Part shown: in pieces, positions 12,201-28,927 of the stretch
Numbering within the stretch: position 1 is the stretch's first letter
Layout of the letters: every line of letters starts with the position of its first letter
Assembly (NCBI GenBank): GCA_007449985.2
Contig: VIIQ02000002.1
Coordinates: forward strand, 806,001-870,000
Length of the DNA: 64,000 bases
Direction of reading: 5' to 3'
DNA from: Desmodesmus armatus
Lineage: Eukaryota; Chlorophyta; Chlorophyceae; Sphaeropleales; Scenedesmaceae
Notes under the pieces: model-generated
What the model saw: only the letters and a program-made list of their open reading frames with translations
Told to the model about the DNA's origin: nothing
Database searches by the model: none
Position numbers and translations under genes: made by a program

Positions 12201-13719
12201 TGTGGGTGGACCAGCGGGAAACGGTGAGCCCTGCTGATCGCTTGACGAGTGCACTTGGTTTGCTTCACAACGGTGTCGGTTGTGTCGGCGTCAGCACAGA
12301 AACAGGCTGGAATTTGGCGCATCGTGGTTGCGGCGTAGTACACCTCGGGGTACAGCTGCTGGATGCGGTTAGCCTGCACATGTACACGGTAAATACAGTA
12401 CAGTACAATGCATGTTGAAAGTCTCCCCAGCAGCTGCGCTGTTGACCTCGCCTTAGCTGACTGGCCTGTTGAGCTTCAGGGACACGCGCCCCCAGTTTGC
12501 ACACTGAGGAAAGGTTCATGAATGCTTGCTCAACATGACAACAAGGCGCATCTGCCTAGCCACTTGTCTTCAATAAGTTGTTCAGGGTGTAGGATTTCAA
12601 TAAGTTGTTTGTCAGGAAGGGGCGGCACCGCCCGGCAGGAAAGACCATTAGTTTTGGCAACACCTGCCAAGAGCAATGCGCAACGTCTTCATGCACATGA
12701 GCTTCAGCCAACCAGGAAGCTTTCTGTTGATTGACATCTGTTGTTGACTGTCGTCGTTGGCAACCGCAGAAGCGTGGCAAGCAGCCAGACTTCAGGTTGA
12801 GGGCTCGTGTCACAGACGGCAGCGGCCGGCCTGACGCCCTGTGGATCCAGGACAGGAAGACACCCAGCTGGGTCAAACGAAACCTGCAGCTGCTGCCGGG
12901 TGGCAAGCCCTACCAGCTGAAGCCATTCATCCCAGCAGAGGCCCTGACAGGCACACCCACTGAGCAGCAGTGGGTGCAGGTGTTTGAGAACTATGGGCAG
13001 TTCTGGGACAATCGCGCAAGCGTGAGTGGCTGTTTTGCACCCTCCTGATGTGTGTGTTAGCACAGGGAGTACTTGTGTTTGTGTGGGGGGGGGGTGCTGC
13101 GGAGTTGTTGCAAGCATGATGTACGCATAGCAGTGCTGTTAGATGTCGCAGCAGCAGTGTCAGGTCACATTGTGATTGTGAGCGGTCACAGGGCAGTGTT
13201 GCCTTGCTGCAGGCAGTAACCCTGCTGACTGCCAACACGCTGACTCAGTCTGATAACTAGCCTCAAGTAACCAGTACATCTGGGTTGTACACAGCAGTCT
13301 GGCAGCCGCATGGACCGCCAACATGCCTCAGAGCAGGGTTCACGACAATCACTTCATGTACTGCAGCAGTCTCCCTGTCATGAACGGCAGTATTCACCTG
13401 GAGAGTGATCAGCCAAGGTTGGACAATCACTTCATGTACTGCAGCAGTCTCCCTGTCATGAACGGCAGTATTCACCTGGAGAGTGATCAGCCAAGGTTGG
13501 ACACTGATTGTGAGCTGCTGCCTCTGCTGCCTGGGCTGTTGCTGCCCCTATCCTGCTGCTGCCGCCTTGTCTCAACAGAAGACGAACCCTCGTGCCCCTG
13601 ACTTCAGCCCCAAGGACAGGGAGGCGGGCGGCAAGGCACTGTGGATTACCAGCAGGGACACACCAGACTGGGTGCAGGACAACTTGCACGAACTGCCAGC
13701 ACCGCCACCACCACGCTAA
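9266..13719 (+). CDS. Organellar single-stranded DNA-binding protein, OSB-like, with PDF motifs
   Basis: OSB proteins bind single-stranded DNA in plant mitochondria and plastids and restrain recombination between short repeats. Exons: 9266-9376, 9499-9672, 10342-10508, 11449-11557, 11852-12223, 12770-13021 and 13579-13719, about 441 aa, all junctions in phase. The N-terminus (MRSVVTRLQRVIK...) is basic and suits an organelle presequence. The OB-fold region runs from CGDDAFDYLCYACITGTV to FHVLANGVAAKQG and IQVTGTF. Two copies of the plant-specific PDF motif follow: KQPDFRLRARVTDGSGRPDALW with TPSWVKRNL, then NPRAPDFSPKDREAGGKALW with TPDWVQDNL. Each is preceded by a W-rich segment (VFENYGQFWDNRAS and LFQENHLWVDQRET). 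The residues between the OB fold and the first PDF motif include an Ala-rich spacer. One intron contains a hAT-like MITE and another a 78-bp tandem duplication. Confidence 0.85.
11050..11403. mobile_element. Non-autonomous hAT-like element (MITE), 354 bp
   Basis: The element is flanked on both sides by a perfect 8-bp duplication, GTCGAAAG (11042-11049 and 11404-11411). The 8-bp length is the rule for hAT transposons. Its ends are CAGGGTAGCGC on the left and, read inward on the other strand, CAGGGTAGCACC on the right. Subterminal copies of AACGTTCGAACGCG lie at 11087-11100 and 11340-11353, with further ACG/CGT palindromes. There is no transposase coding capacity. It sits inside the intron 10509-11448 of the OSB-like gene. 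Confidence 0.85.
13344..13499. repeat. 78-bp tandem duplication in OSB intron
   Basis: Two copies, 13344-13421 and 13422-13499, starting GACAATCACTTCATGTACTG and apparently identical along their length. They lie in the last intron (13022-13578) and do not change the protein. Confidence 0.9.
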
Positions 13720-14763
13720 CCTGGCCTTCAGGCTGGTCCTGTAGCCCCTGTTGTCCATATGGCACAGGTGCAGTGCAGGTGTGTACCAACAGCGCGTACG
13801 TGGCAGCATGCATGGCGTGCAGCACGTGGTTGCCTTGCAGCTGTGCTGGCGGGTGTTCATTGCTGTAGTTGTGTGGTGGCTTTGTTGATAATTCTTGCAT
13901 CCGCCCATGCTGTTGCAAAATCATTTGGTCTGTCATGGTCCTCATGTTTGATGTCGCGGGCAACGCACTGCAGTACCCAAATGGTTGCGCATGGTGCTAT
14001 ACTGGGTTACGGTGTTGCGCAGAGGCAGGGTGTTGCACAGGGATGAGGATTGACTCGAGGTAACACTGGTGGGACAGCTGAGTTCTCAAGGTGTGTGCAC
14101 AAGGACGACAAATTTTCATGTACCACACAAGGATACCAGCATTGTTACATGGTAGTACCATGTTGTGCACCATGCACGACGACCTCCTGCCCTTCTCTTG
14201 CACATTGTGTGTTGCAACAACATCATCCTATCCCGATGGTCTGAGCTGCCTGGCTGAGGGCCTGTGCATCTTCAAGCAACCATGCTAGTTGAAATCGTCA
14301 ATCAACCGGCAGGCACTAGGTAGCGCCATGCAGTGCAGAAGGGACTCACGTCGGTGTGGAACCGGCTCCCACTTATGCTACCAAGTACAACACGTCACAC
14401 CAACAACAAAGCACATAAGGCAGCCGCCACTTCAGTCCCAGCTTGCTGAGGGTGTCGTCTCAACAATACTGCCAAACCCGCTGCAAATGCACCAGAGCTG
14501 TGGAGCTGGCATCAAATGCAACTACTGTACAGACTGTACATCAACACTGAGGCACTCAGTGCGCAGCACTCCTGGTCAGGTGAACACTGCAACCAAAGCT
14601 AAAGCAAACCTTTCAGTGCCAGAGGACTGACCACACACACCATATCTGGTGTGTGCTGGCGCGTTAGCATGCACCTATATCAACCCCCCCCACCCCGGGG
14701 TCAGAAGATAATGAGGGGATCTTATTCAAGCTACTGTAACATCACCACATCAGCCACACCAGG
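13720..14763. other. Convergent intergenic interval, about 1 kb
   Basis: It lies between the OSB-like stop and the alpha/beta hydrolase stop. It contains short hairpin-forming sequence around 14145-14165 (ACATGGTAGTACCATGT) and a C-rich run at about 14685. No supported gene. Confidence 0.5.
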
Positions 14764-16715
14764 TCAAGCCTTGTTGAGGGCACAAGACGCCAGGAATGGC
14801 ACCACCACCTTGGCTCCCTTCTGCTGCACACCCTCAAACGGCAGCACAGGGTAGACATGTGGCTCGTTGGCCTCTGCATGCACCTGCACATCCACACCAT
14901 CACCGCGCATCCGCCCCGCAAACGCAGCAATATCAGGGCCCATCACCTCAATCCCGCCCCACATCAGCAGGACCTTCTGCTGCACCAGGCCCTTGAAGCT
15001 CTCCAGGCGACTGGGGGACACCAACGGCTGGCACATGTCAGCCTCAGACTGGGCTAGCACATACATCTTTGCGACTGCGGGCCCCTCTGCAACAGTAATG
15101 TAGTCCCACTCGCTGCCCGGGGGTTGCGGCACTGGCGGTAGCTGTGAGACCTGCACGTCCTTCTGCGTCGCCAGCGGCTGCTTGGGCTGCAGTGCTGAGA
15201 AATATGCTGACAGCTTCGGGCCAAAGACACCGTTGCTGGTGAAGTCAACAGCGGGCGAGATGAGGAGTGCGCCGGCAGGCGGTGGGGCTGTCTGTGCAGG
15301 CTGGGCTGCTGCTGGTGGTGCCGCTGCTGCTGATGATGAGGGGCTGTGCAGGGTGCCGTCCCTGAGGTATGTTAGGGCAGCCAACACCAGGTTGCCACCT
15401 GCAGAGTCACCACCTGCACACCACACACAGCACAATGCACACGACTCAGCAGAACACTGCATATTGTGCATCACCTGCATCTCTGCCAGGCACAGGCTTA
15501 TGCACTGACAGTTGCTGCTGCCAGGCGTCAAGGCAGCCTCAGCCATGCAATGCAGCCCACATACATCTGCATGATGATCTATACAATGCAGAGCCCACCA
15601 GCTGGCTCACAGGCTGCCGCCAGCCCAGTCTGCACTGACAGCTGGGATGCAGCTGCACCACATCAGCCCCTGTGTTCAGAACACTGTTCAGAACACTGCA
15701 GGCTGCAGCTGCTGCCATGGCTCACCCATGACGACTGCGTCGCTCCTGCCCTCAGCCTTCAGCTGGGCCAGCAGCCAGCGATAAGCTGCTGCTGCTGCCA
15801 GCACAGGGGCGGGGAAGGCGTTCTCTGGTGCCAAGGGGTAGCCCACTGACAGCACCCGCATGCTGATGCCCTGGGCTGCCAGGGCCTTCATCCAGCGCCT
15901 GAAGGCTGGGCAGTACATGCGAGGGTCACCAGCCACGAATGCACCACCTGTGTGGACCGAGCAAGCAAAAGCAGCACAGCAGCACATCACATGTGGTGCT
16001 GAAGCTTGCCCATCGTTGCATCGCACTGTTTCCTTCCTGCAACTGAGGCGCTTGCATTGTGGAGTACAGTGTCATAAACTGCCCCTTTGTTCACCACAGG
16101 GGTATCAGTGTCACCACCCGCGTCTGTTGCTGTGGCTGCAAGCCTCACCATGCAGGAAGAGCAGCACACATGATGCCTTTGCAGGCGGGGTGTCCCTGAG
16201 CTCGTCATGGTTCAGGGTGATCCACCAGCTGCTGCGGCAGCCAGGCACTCCAAAGGTCTCGGGTGGCACCCGCTCCAGGACCAAGCCCTGCTGCTCAGCC
16301 TTGCCATTGATCTTTTTCCAGAGGGCCATGAAGTTGCGCCAGTGCACGTAGGTGCCACACGCGAACAGCGTCTTGAGCAATATGATGTTGAAGTCCTGCA
16401 TCAGGCAGGAGGTGGGCAACAACAGTGAGGATAGGTCAACTGCCAGGCTGTCCCACCCCTCACGAGCACCTGCTGCAGGGATGATGCGGCTGCTGCATGT
16501 GCTCAACTTTCATGCATATGAAAGATGATGATTTGCTGGCCCGCTACGGCCCTTCAAGGATGTGCAGTCAGCACCTGCTCAGCGGGCCAGTTGAGGGGAT
16601 GGCGGTCTGTCCCCCTGCACAGGAGCTTGGCCACAGCCTGTTTCGTTGCCCAGGACGCCATACTGGCTATGATATTGCTGTACAGGTACAGTCTGCCCGT
16701 CAACGAGGCCAACAT
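14764..16715 (-). CDS. Alpha/beta hydrolase of the HSL/arylacetamide deacetylase group, membrane-anchored
   Basis: A carboxylester hydrolase of about 419 aa. Exons on the minus strand: 16715-16575, 16395-16149, 15947-15726 and 15413-14764, all in phase. The first exon (MLASLTGRLYLYSNIIASMA...) and the following DFNIILLKTLFACGTYVHW are hydrophobic and could anchor the enzyme in a membrane. The oxyanion-hole motif LHGGAF is split across the exon 2/3 junction and the nucleophile-elbow GGDSAGGNL across the exon 3/4 junction. Candidate acid and base residues of the triad are in the C-terminal LLMWGGIEVMGPD and EPHVYPV segments. The family includes steryl acetate and lipid esterases such as yeast Say1; the substrate cannot be read from the sequence. 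A Ser/Ala/Pro/Gln-rich loop follows the GDSAGG block. Confidence 0.8.
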
Positions 16716-17115
16716 GGTGCCAAGTGACTACTGCTTCCCTGGCAGGCAACCAAAACACAGTGCTGATACTTGCGGGCAGCGCTTTGACGTTCTGGTCGTT
16801 CAATAATAAATCTTGCAAGATTAAAAAGTTCACAAATGGTGGCTGTGCAATTCTCTGAAATGACGTAAATTGTTGATCTCGACCCCAAGTTTTCAACCTT
16901 AGCAACAGGTGCGCTTCGGTGCCGATCAGGTCAATTGGTTCAATCATTACCTTTTCATAATGTTTTACAATGGGCAGGCCAAACACGGCCTGCTAAACAT
17001 ACCAAATTTCAAGCACAGCAACCAAACAGTGTTCGCACTGCTCTGACAGATTACCAATCTGCCGGGGAACTCCATCCAAACGTGGAAAACGTTGCAATGT
17101 ACCATCACAGTGACA
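16716..17115. other. Intergenic interval between two minus-strand genes
   Basis: About 400 bp, AT-richer than its surroundings (for example 16800-16830), holding the 5' flank of the hydrolase and the 3' UTR of the homeodomain-like gene. No gene is seen. Confidence 0.5.
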
Positions 17116-20100
17116 TCACTGCTGCTGCGCTGGCTGGGCAGCATCTGCTGCAGCTGCTGCCTCTGCGCCAGCTGCTGCTGCTACGGCCGGCACCCCCCCA
17201 CCCTCAGCCGCTGCCTGCCACGCTGCCTGCCAGGTGGTCACTGCACTCTGGTACTGCTTGCACTTCTGCTGCTCCTTTGCCAGCTTCCGCTCACGCCGCG
17301 CCAGCCTCTCTTGGGTGCGCCTCAGCTGGTCAAAGCTGCGAGTGAGCAGCTCACGCTGCACAGCACACACAACACATGACAGGACACCTCAGCAGGTCAG
17401 CAACTGCAGCCATGGACTCTGCAGCCACAACAGTGATGCTGACGACAGCCCACCTCCAGCAGACACAGATGCGCATGCAGCCATTTTTACTGGCCCAAAC
17501 AGGCAGCACGCCACTGAACCCTCAAGCGACCACGCAAGTCCTGCAGCATGTGCATGGCCAACATGCACACTGTGGGATCTCTACCTCCCGCCTCACCTTG
17601 GCCAGCAGCTCCTGCTGCACCTTCCTGATGTGTGTCACCAGCTCTCCGTGGCTCATGCCACCCATCTCCACATCATTCAGCAGCTCAACCTCATCAATGT
17701 CCACCATGGGGGCACCAGCACCATCAACAACAAAGGCGCTGGCCTGTAGGCATGACCAGCAAGCAGCAGGCATGACAGTAAGTACGCAGTGTTGGGTCTG
17801 GGTGCACATGAATACCATACTTACCAGATGACCTGCATGCAGACATATCTGGCGTTCCGCCCTGCTCACTACTGCTGTGTTCATTATGTGCTCGGCAGTG
17901 ACAGCTAATTGCGCACGACACACATGAAGCAAACGTGTTTATGAAGGTCAGCAGTGAGGACTCTGATACAACAACATTCAACAGCAAACTGCTTGACCTA
18001 CCATGCCGCTAGCAGGTGGAAGGCCGCCAGCCGCAGGCGTGGCCGCAAGTGCTGCAGCTGCTGCCTCGGGCAGCTGGGCCCCAGGGTGGGGCTCCTCCTG
18101 GCTCACAGCTGCACCCAGCTGTGGACTGTCAGCCAGGTTGAGGCCACCAGTCAGTGCTGCTGCTGCCGCCGCTGACATGCCTGGTACATACGGGCTGACA
18201 GCTGTGGACCGGTGAATAGCTGGAGCTGCTGCTGCTGCAGTGCTGGCCATGCCCTGCCCCGCTGCTGCAGCTGCAGCAGCTGAGAAGAGGGCGGCCTGCA
18301 GGTCTGCAGGTGATACAGGCTTGTCCTGGCTGGCGAGCTGCTGCTGCTGCATGAGCTTTGCAGCTTGGGCAGCAGTGTCAGGCTGTGCTCCCAGGTCACG
18401 CAGGTCCAGCTCAACCAGCTGCTGCCGGGACTTGCTGGCCGGGGACTGCTGCTGCTGCTTCTCCTGGGGCTTGCTGGGCTGCTGCTGCTGCTGGTTCAAA
18501 GACCCAGGCACATTGCCACCCCCTGCCAGCTGCGCGCCTTGCTCCTCAGCCTTGACAGGCACAGCCAGGGCAGCCAGGGCTGCTGCACCAGCAGAGCCAG
18601 TAGTATCTGCAGCAGGTGCCCCACCCTCCCCAGCCCCCGGCCCCTCAGCATCCATTGCCTCTGCCCCCTGCTCCTCCCCAGCCTGCTCCCCCTGTTCGCT
18701 GGCAGAGCGGCCCTGCTGCTCTTGGCCTTCGCTTGGCGGCATGTCTGATGGCTGCTGCCTGGGCTGCTGCCCAGGAGGAGACAAGGCTATAGATGCATCC
18801 CCTGCAACAGCATCGGCTGCTTCTGCACCAGCAGCACTCCCCTCGTGCTGGGGCGTCCTTTCACGTGACAGCGATCCAGCCATGCCCTGCATGTGCCGGG
18901 ACACTGCTTCCTCCACTGCCATGCCAGCCAGCACAGCCTCAGCTGCTGCTGCAGCAGGGTGGGAGGTGGTGTTGCTGGTGGCTGTGTCAGTGTGTGCTGG
19001 CTGCCGGGACAGGGGCTGCGTGGCACCTGAGGCACTGCGTGGCTCGTGCTCATCATCCCCTACTGCACCACTGACAGGCTCACAGCCGCCCTCTGCTGCT
19101 GACTTTGCCAGTGCTGCAGCTGCAGCCGATGTCACCTCGTCAAGCTTTGCAGGGTCTGCGGGAAACAGCAACAGGCAAGACACATGGTGGATATCTCTCA
19201 GAGTCTGGTTGAGAACAACGATATGAGCAAGCAGGAAACCTGCATATGCAGATGCATGTGCAAGATAACACCAACATGTGAGGGTGTAGCAAGGGCAGGC
19301 AGCGGACAAATCGGCCTCACCTGCTGCGGCCACAGCCTGCTGTTGCTGCTGCGCCAGCAGTGCATACTGTACATCGCCACCCAGCTGCTGTGCAGCCGCC
19401 AGCTGCTGGTACAGTGCCATCTGCTGCATCAACATAGCCTGGCGTGCATACTCCTGCAGGACAAAGGCAACACCAAACACGCAATTTTGGTTGCAGAAAC
19501 TCAAACTGCATGCAGAGCGCTGCCGGAGAGTGCCGAAGGTGGCCAGTGATCCGACACACTCGCCAGGGCAGTCACTGCATTCTGTAGCATTCTGTAAGCA
19601 GTGCGATAAGATAGCACTGCTGACATGGTGGTAGCCTGCTTTCCCTTCACCCCACAAGATCTCTTACCTCATTCTGTGCTGGGTCCCAGTACTGAGCCTG
19701 GTATGCTTGCAGCATGTCCAGCCCTCCATAGCCACCAGCCATGCCCGCAGCTGACACCCCTGGGTCTGAGTTGTTTGCCTTGCCGGCATGGCTGTGGCTA
19801 GGCCCTGCTGCCTCTGGGTTGCTGTTGCTGGGGGTGGCACCCAAGCGTGCACGCTTGGCACCTGCCTTCTGCCGCAGGCGGCTGGAACCCCCATTGTCAG
19901 TGCCGTCCTCTGTGTCCCCATCCCCTGTGTCCTCCCCATCATAGCCTGAGCCATCACTGCCCTTGGCCTGCAAGCAGCAACAGCACGCACACGCAATAGC
20001 GGCACTCAAACACAGCTGCAAGCCTGCTGTTTACTATGGCGATACACAACAGGTACTGGCTTATACAGACACCCGAAGACGGCGCATTGTTGCTGTGCTG

Positions 20101-20878
20101 GTCGCCGACGCGGCCGGCCCACCTTCTTCTTGGCTCTGTAGTTCCTGAAGTAGTCCCGCACCAGCGGCAGACTGCGCAGGCACTTGGCGTGCACTCGTGT
20201 CTCCTGCAGAGTGGGCTTGATCTCACCCCATGTGCGGTCAGCTGCCTCCACGTACCTGTCAGGCAAAGGTGCAGCAAAGAAACAGGGGACTTTCAGACAC
20301 CCTTTGTGGAAGTTTGCACCACCATGCAAGGAGTGGTGGTCCATGCCAGGGTGGCAAGTGAGCGAAGGTACAGCACTTGCTGATGATTCAGGCTGACATG
20401 CCTGAGGCGTGCCTGCTGTGTCAATCTGGTGAAAAGAGAAAGCCCCAGCAGGCCCTTGCTGTCACGGTCGGCGCTGATGGCCAACTGGCGCTGATGGCTA
20501 GAAGGGCTGGCAACACAACAGGAGGGCCAACACTCACCACTCCCCAATCTCCTCTGACGTTGGCCTGCGACCAAGGCGTGTCAGCTCTGACCTCCACCAG
20601 TCGTTGAAGGGCTGCCAGAAGCGTAGTGGGCGCCTGTCTGGGGCATGCTTGCGCCCAAGCAGCGCACTGGGCATGCTGTGCTGGTGGAACTGGTGGTGCT
20701 GGAACATGGCCTGCTGCATCATGTGTGCGTCTGCGGCGTCGTAGCTGATGCGCCCATCATGCTGCTGCTGCATCATGGGATCCACAAAGCTCACACCTGC
20801 TGGCACTTCATACCCCTGCTGCTGCATGGCCGCTGCAGCTGCTGCAGTAGCGCCTGCACCCGGCATGCTTAGGTCCAT
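17116..20878 (-). CDS. Q/A-rich protein with a homeodomain-like segment and C-terminal coiled coil
   Basis: Exons on the minus strand: 20878-20538, 20255-20123, 19967-19668, 19453-19321, 19155-18002, 17743-17597 and 17355-17116; about 815 aa with every junction in phase. Residues about 81-158 (RFWQPFNDWWRSELTRLGRR ... LVRDYFRNYRAKKK) look like a divergent DNA-binding fold: YFRNYRAKKK resembles the recognition-helix end of homeodomains (WFxNxRAK). Next comes an acidic GDGDTEDGTDN patch and a basic KRARLG stretch that may be a nuclear signal. A roughly 380-residue exon follows, very rich in Ala, Gln, Ser, Pro and Glu. The end (ELLTRSFDQLRRTQERLARR...) is a basic heptad coiled coil. I infer a nuclear transcriptional regulator. 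I could not place it in a named homeobox class, and the homeodomain call could be wrong. Confidence 0.7.
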
Positions 20879-21666
20879 GCTGGCTGATCACGGCAGCTGG
20901 CTGGACTTGTTGCCTGGCAAGAAGCACAACGTTTGCAGAAAACACAGGCTGTGATGCAACCCTGCTTGTGAGCGGACGGGTTGCTGTTTGTGTCTTACTT
21001 GCTGATACCTTGCCAGAACGCCACGAGCGACCGTCTGAGCGCCCCAAGCCCATACACATATAGAAAGGGGTCTGTGGGTGTCATCTTCAGCAGAAGAGCG
21101 GATCACGGAAGGCCCAGGGCTGCCCAGTCGAGTTTTGTTGAGCAAGTTGGCCGAAAGCTGTTGTCCCGCCAAGGTCAAGCTAAGCTCCCATAGGGCCTAC
21201 CTGTTTACGCTTGCTCAAGCTTGGGCCATACAGGCTTGCTGGGGAGGGGTGCTCGGTTAGCAGTAGCAGAGAAAGAGGAAGGACTGCCTGACCAAGACAC
21301 AGGCCCCGTCAGGCCCTTTCAGGCGATGCCAACTAGTCAAGCGAGTAAGAAAGTCTCGATGGCAAGGCGGAAGGACGCCTAGGACAGTTGGAGCCCTGAT
21401 GTGAAGTCGCTGTAGTCGACGCGCTTCTTTCCTTCTTGTTTGTGTCAACAAACACTGATAGATCGAAAAGCTTGATCTTGATGAACAGCTTTTGATCCGG
21501 TTCGGCCATGGAATCGTTAAGACCCCGTATTGCCTGCACCCTTTCACAACCACCATCCTACCGAAAGTGTGGATACTTGAACGCAAGTACCTAGGGCATA
21601 CATGCTTTGCCGCAGGGCCGCGCTGGGTCGTGTCGTCCTGTGCTGCCCAGCCACAGCAAGCAAGGC
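20879..21666. promoter_or_regulatory. Divergent intergenic interval
   Basis: About 790 bp between the starts of the homeodomain-like gene (-) and the unknown gene (+), so it should contain both promoters and 5' UTRs. No convincing TATA box, repeat or extra coding exon is visible. Confidence 0.4.
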
Positions 21667-23020
21667 ATGCTGTCTGACAAGCAGCTCAGCAAGTTTGGGC
21701 AGCTATGGACACAGTGGCATGCCTCACACGTTAGTGTTCTATACCACAGTTACCACAGCGTTGCTGTCGACGGCCTAGCTGGCTCCTCACTGCAAACATT
21801 ACTGGCTGTTGCAGGAGTTGGCAACGCAGGCTCTCAGCTCCTCAGTCAACATTCATGGCAGGCTCCAGGTGGGGCTACACTGCACGCACTACCTTTCCCT
21901 GCTAGTGCTTCAAGAAAACTGACTGCCACCCTCGTCGGCTGGCATCTGCTGATCCAGGACCTCTGTGAGCCTGCTGCCTACCCGGAGGTGCTGCAGCAGT
22001 TGCGGCCGCCCAACCAGCAGCAGTGCGCCGAGCAACCGCAGCAAGACCTGCAGACGCTTGTGCTGGCCAAGCAACTGTCATCTATAGACAAGGCATTCTC
22101 TTTGATGAGAGGACATCAGTAAGCGGCGGGCCTGCAAGCCAAGTGCTACAGCACCTTCCTGCAGCCATTGATGCAACACCGAATGTGCAGCAGTAAAATG
22201 TACATCGTGATTTTAAGCATCCCCTTGTCCTGCTATGCTCCCTTGTGAGTTCCCTAGCAAACAGACAGAAGTGCCTGGCATGGGGTCCGTGCCGGTTGCT
22301 GACATGCACCCAAGCAACGGTCACCATGTGGATGTCCCTCAAACTTCCTATACCAATGAGGCAAAGGTTGACTCACTCTATTGTGACTCCTTCCGGCCAC
22401 TGGTGCCTCCGTACTGTCTGCCAACCCTCTAAACCTTGCAGTGACCAGCTACAGCAGGTGGTGCGTGACCTTGAGCGTCTTTACATTGAGGCTGCCAGGT
22501 GTTTGAGTGTCAGTGGCAGGGCCCTGACTGCTGCAGCGCAGTGTCAGGGTCCTGAGCCTTCAGTGCTGCAGCTGGTGGAGGTCATGCAAGACACATGGTG
22601 GGCAGGCGGTGCACGACAGCAAGTGACGCTGGCTCTACCGCACCTGCTGTGACAGTTGGGCTTGTACATGTGTTGTGTGCACTTGCGTTGTCACTGTTGC
22701 CGGATGTGGAGCTGTGGTCACAGTAAGCATGCACATGATGTACGATAGTGGGCCTTAAGATTGGATTTGCCGTCGCACAGCTGGCCCCAACTGTGACCTG
22801 CTTTTGAGCACAAGAAACCTGAGCCCTACACGATCAGCCTTGCTCTGCTTGGTCGGGAAGCACAATTCCGCTTCGTCTGTGCTGCAGGGTCATGTGCAGG
22901 GATGAGTTGCTGCTGAAAACTGCTGTCTTGGGGTTGGTCAGCTTGGATGCAACGCAGCAGCAAATGGCAACCCTGCTGCAGTGCTACAAAGGTGGGGCGG
23001 TCTTGCTTGCAGGTGCCTGA
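21667..23020 (+). CDS. Unknown protein, three exons
   Basis: I do not recognise this protein. Best model: 21667-22118, 22442-22597 and 22888-23020, about 246 aa, with both junctions in phase. It starts MLSDKQLSKFGQLWTQWHAS. The middle contains LTATLVGWHLLIQDLCEP and QTLVLAKQLSSIDKAFSLM. The C-terminal half (LQQVVRDLERLYIEAARCL, ATQQQMATLLQCYKGG) is helical and slightly leucine-rich. If the second intron is not removed, the protein stops earlier at 22652 after ALPHLL. No signal peptide, membrane segment or known motif is seen. The phase match of three exons and even codon use favour a real gene. It is divergent from the homeodomain-like gene. Confidence 0.5.
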
Positions 23021-23939
23021 TCCTCTCGACATGCTGACTCTTAGCGCACTGTGACGCATATGTGTGGTTTGGCAACCTAGATGCTGACAGGTTGCAGGGT
23101 GGCATGGCACACTGACAGCGTCAGCGCAACATGTATGACCTGATGCACCTCTTGAATCGTACCCAGTCACAGCACCACCCTGAAAGCTGACCCAGCTGCT
23201 GTTGTGCTACACTTGCTGCTGCCGATGCCGTTTACCAACAGATCAACCCAACGTGGTGCGTGACAAAACAGATGCTGTCTTGGCGATACTGCAGCAAACA
23301 AGGCTGCAGGAGAAGCGGTAGCAGGCTGACACACATAGCTGCACAAAGGCCGCCAACTCAGTAGTTCGAATCAGCAACTTGGTGTTGTCAGCCTGCATGC
23401 TGCGACTGTGAGCCTGGCTTTGCATGTGCAGGCGTGTACTCTAGCGTGTACTGTAGAATGTAACTTACTGCTGTATACTGCTACCATGTCTATTGGTGAC
23501 AACTGTACACCACGAAATGACTTGGCACAACCAGCATGTCACTGTGTGAGCTGCTGTGTGCACCTGATGGCTGTGTATGGCCATACAAGATGCCTCAACT
23601 GTGACTGGTGAGGTGTCACGGTGCGTGCTGGAACATGTTCCTCCCGCACTGTGACAGCAAGTACCAGTGGCCACCCCCGTCACTGCGTGTAAGCGCAGGC
23701 GGCAGACACCACCTTTACAGGCTGTAATGATTTTGCACCTACAGATTGTCTGCTTGATGCAGACATTCACGGGGTCTCCAGGCCTTTGCTGGCTGCAGCA
23801 GCCTCTTCAAGGACTGCATGCATTGGTGACTGCTGATATGGAGGGGGGAGCAAGGCTGAGAGGGAACGGGGGCTTTTGATGTGCAGCCGAACAAAACGAG
23901 CATCAATCGTTGGTTGACACAACGTTGCTCTTCTGACCG
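23021..23939. other. Intergenic interval upstream of HSP70
   Basis: About 900 bp with no supported gene. It includes a small perfect palindrome TGTATGGCCATACA near 23573-23586. Confidence 0.45.
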
Positions 23940-23968
23940 TTCTCTTCTCAGAACATGAACGAACGTTC
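23940..23968 (+). promoter_or_regulatory. Heat-shock element cluster of the HSP70 promoter
   Basis: Within 29 bp there are six HSF-type half-sites: TTC at 23940 and 23945, GAA at 23951, 23957 and 23961, and TTC at 23966. The last two form a canonical GAAnnTTC (GAACGTTC). The cluster is about 160 bp upstream of the HSP70 start codon, the expected place for heat-shock factor binding. Confidence 0.7.
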
Positions 23969-24126
23969 GGTCGCGGTTTAGGCCAAGGCCAGCCCAGTTC
24001 CCTAAAGGCGTCCAAAGGCCTCACCACCTTACCTTTGGCCCGTTCACAGCTACATCCGTTGTTGTGTCGTGTCATTCAGTCCAGAAACGCAGTTTTCCAG
24101 CTCTTTCTGAACAGCCATCAATCAAT

Positions 24127-28927
<4,801 letters not shown>

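Noticed and set aside
18240..19226. 328-residue Cys/Ala/Ser frame on the plus strand
   Set aside because: It is the complement of the Q/A-rich exon; CAG repeats keep the opposite strand open.
17978..19657. 559-residue continuous frame on the minus strand
   Set aside because: It reads through two introns of the homeodomain-like gene; the flanking exons are joined in phase only when those introns are removed.
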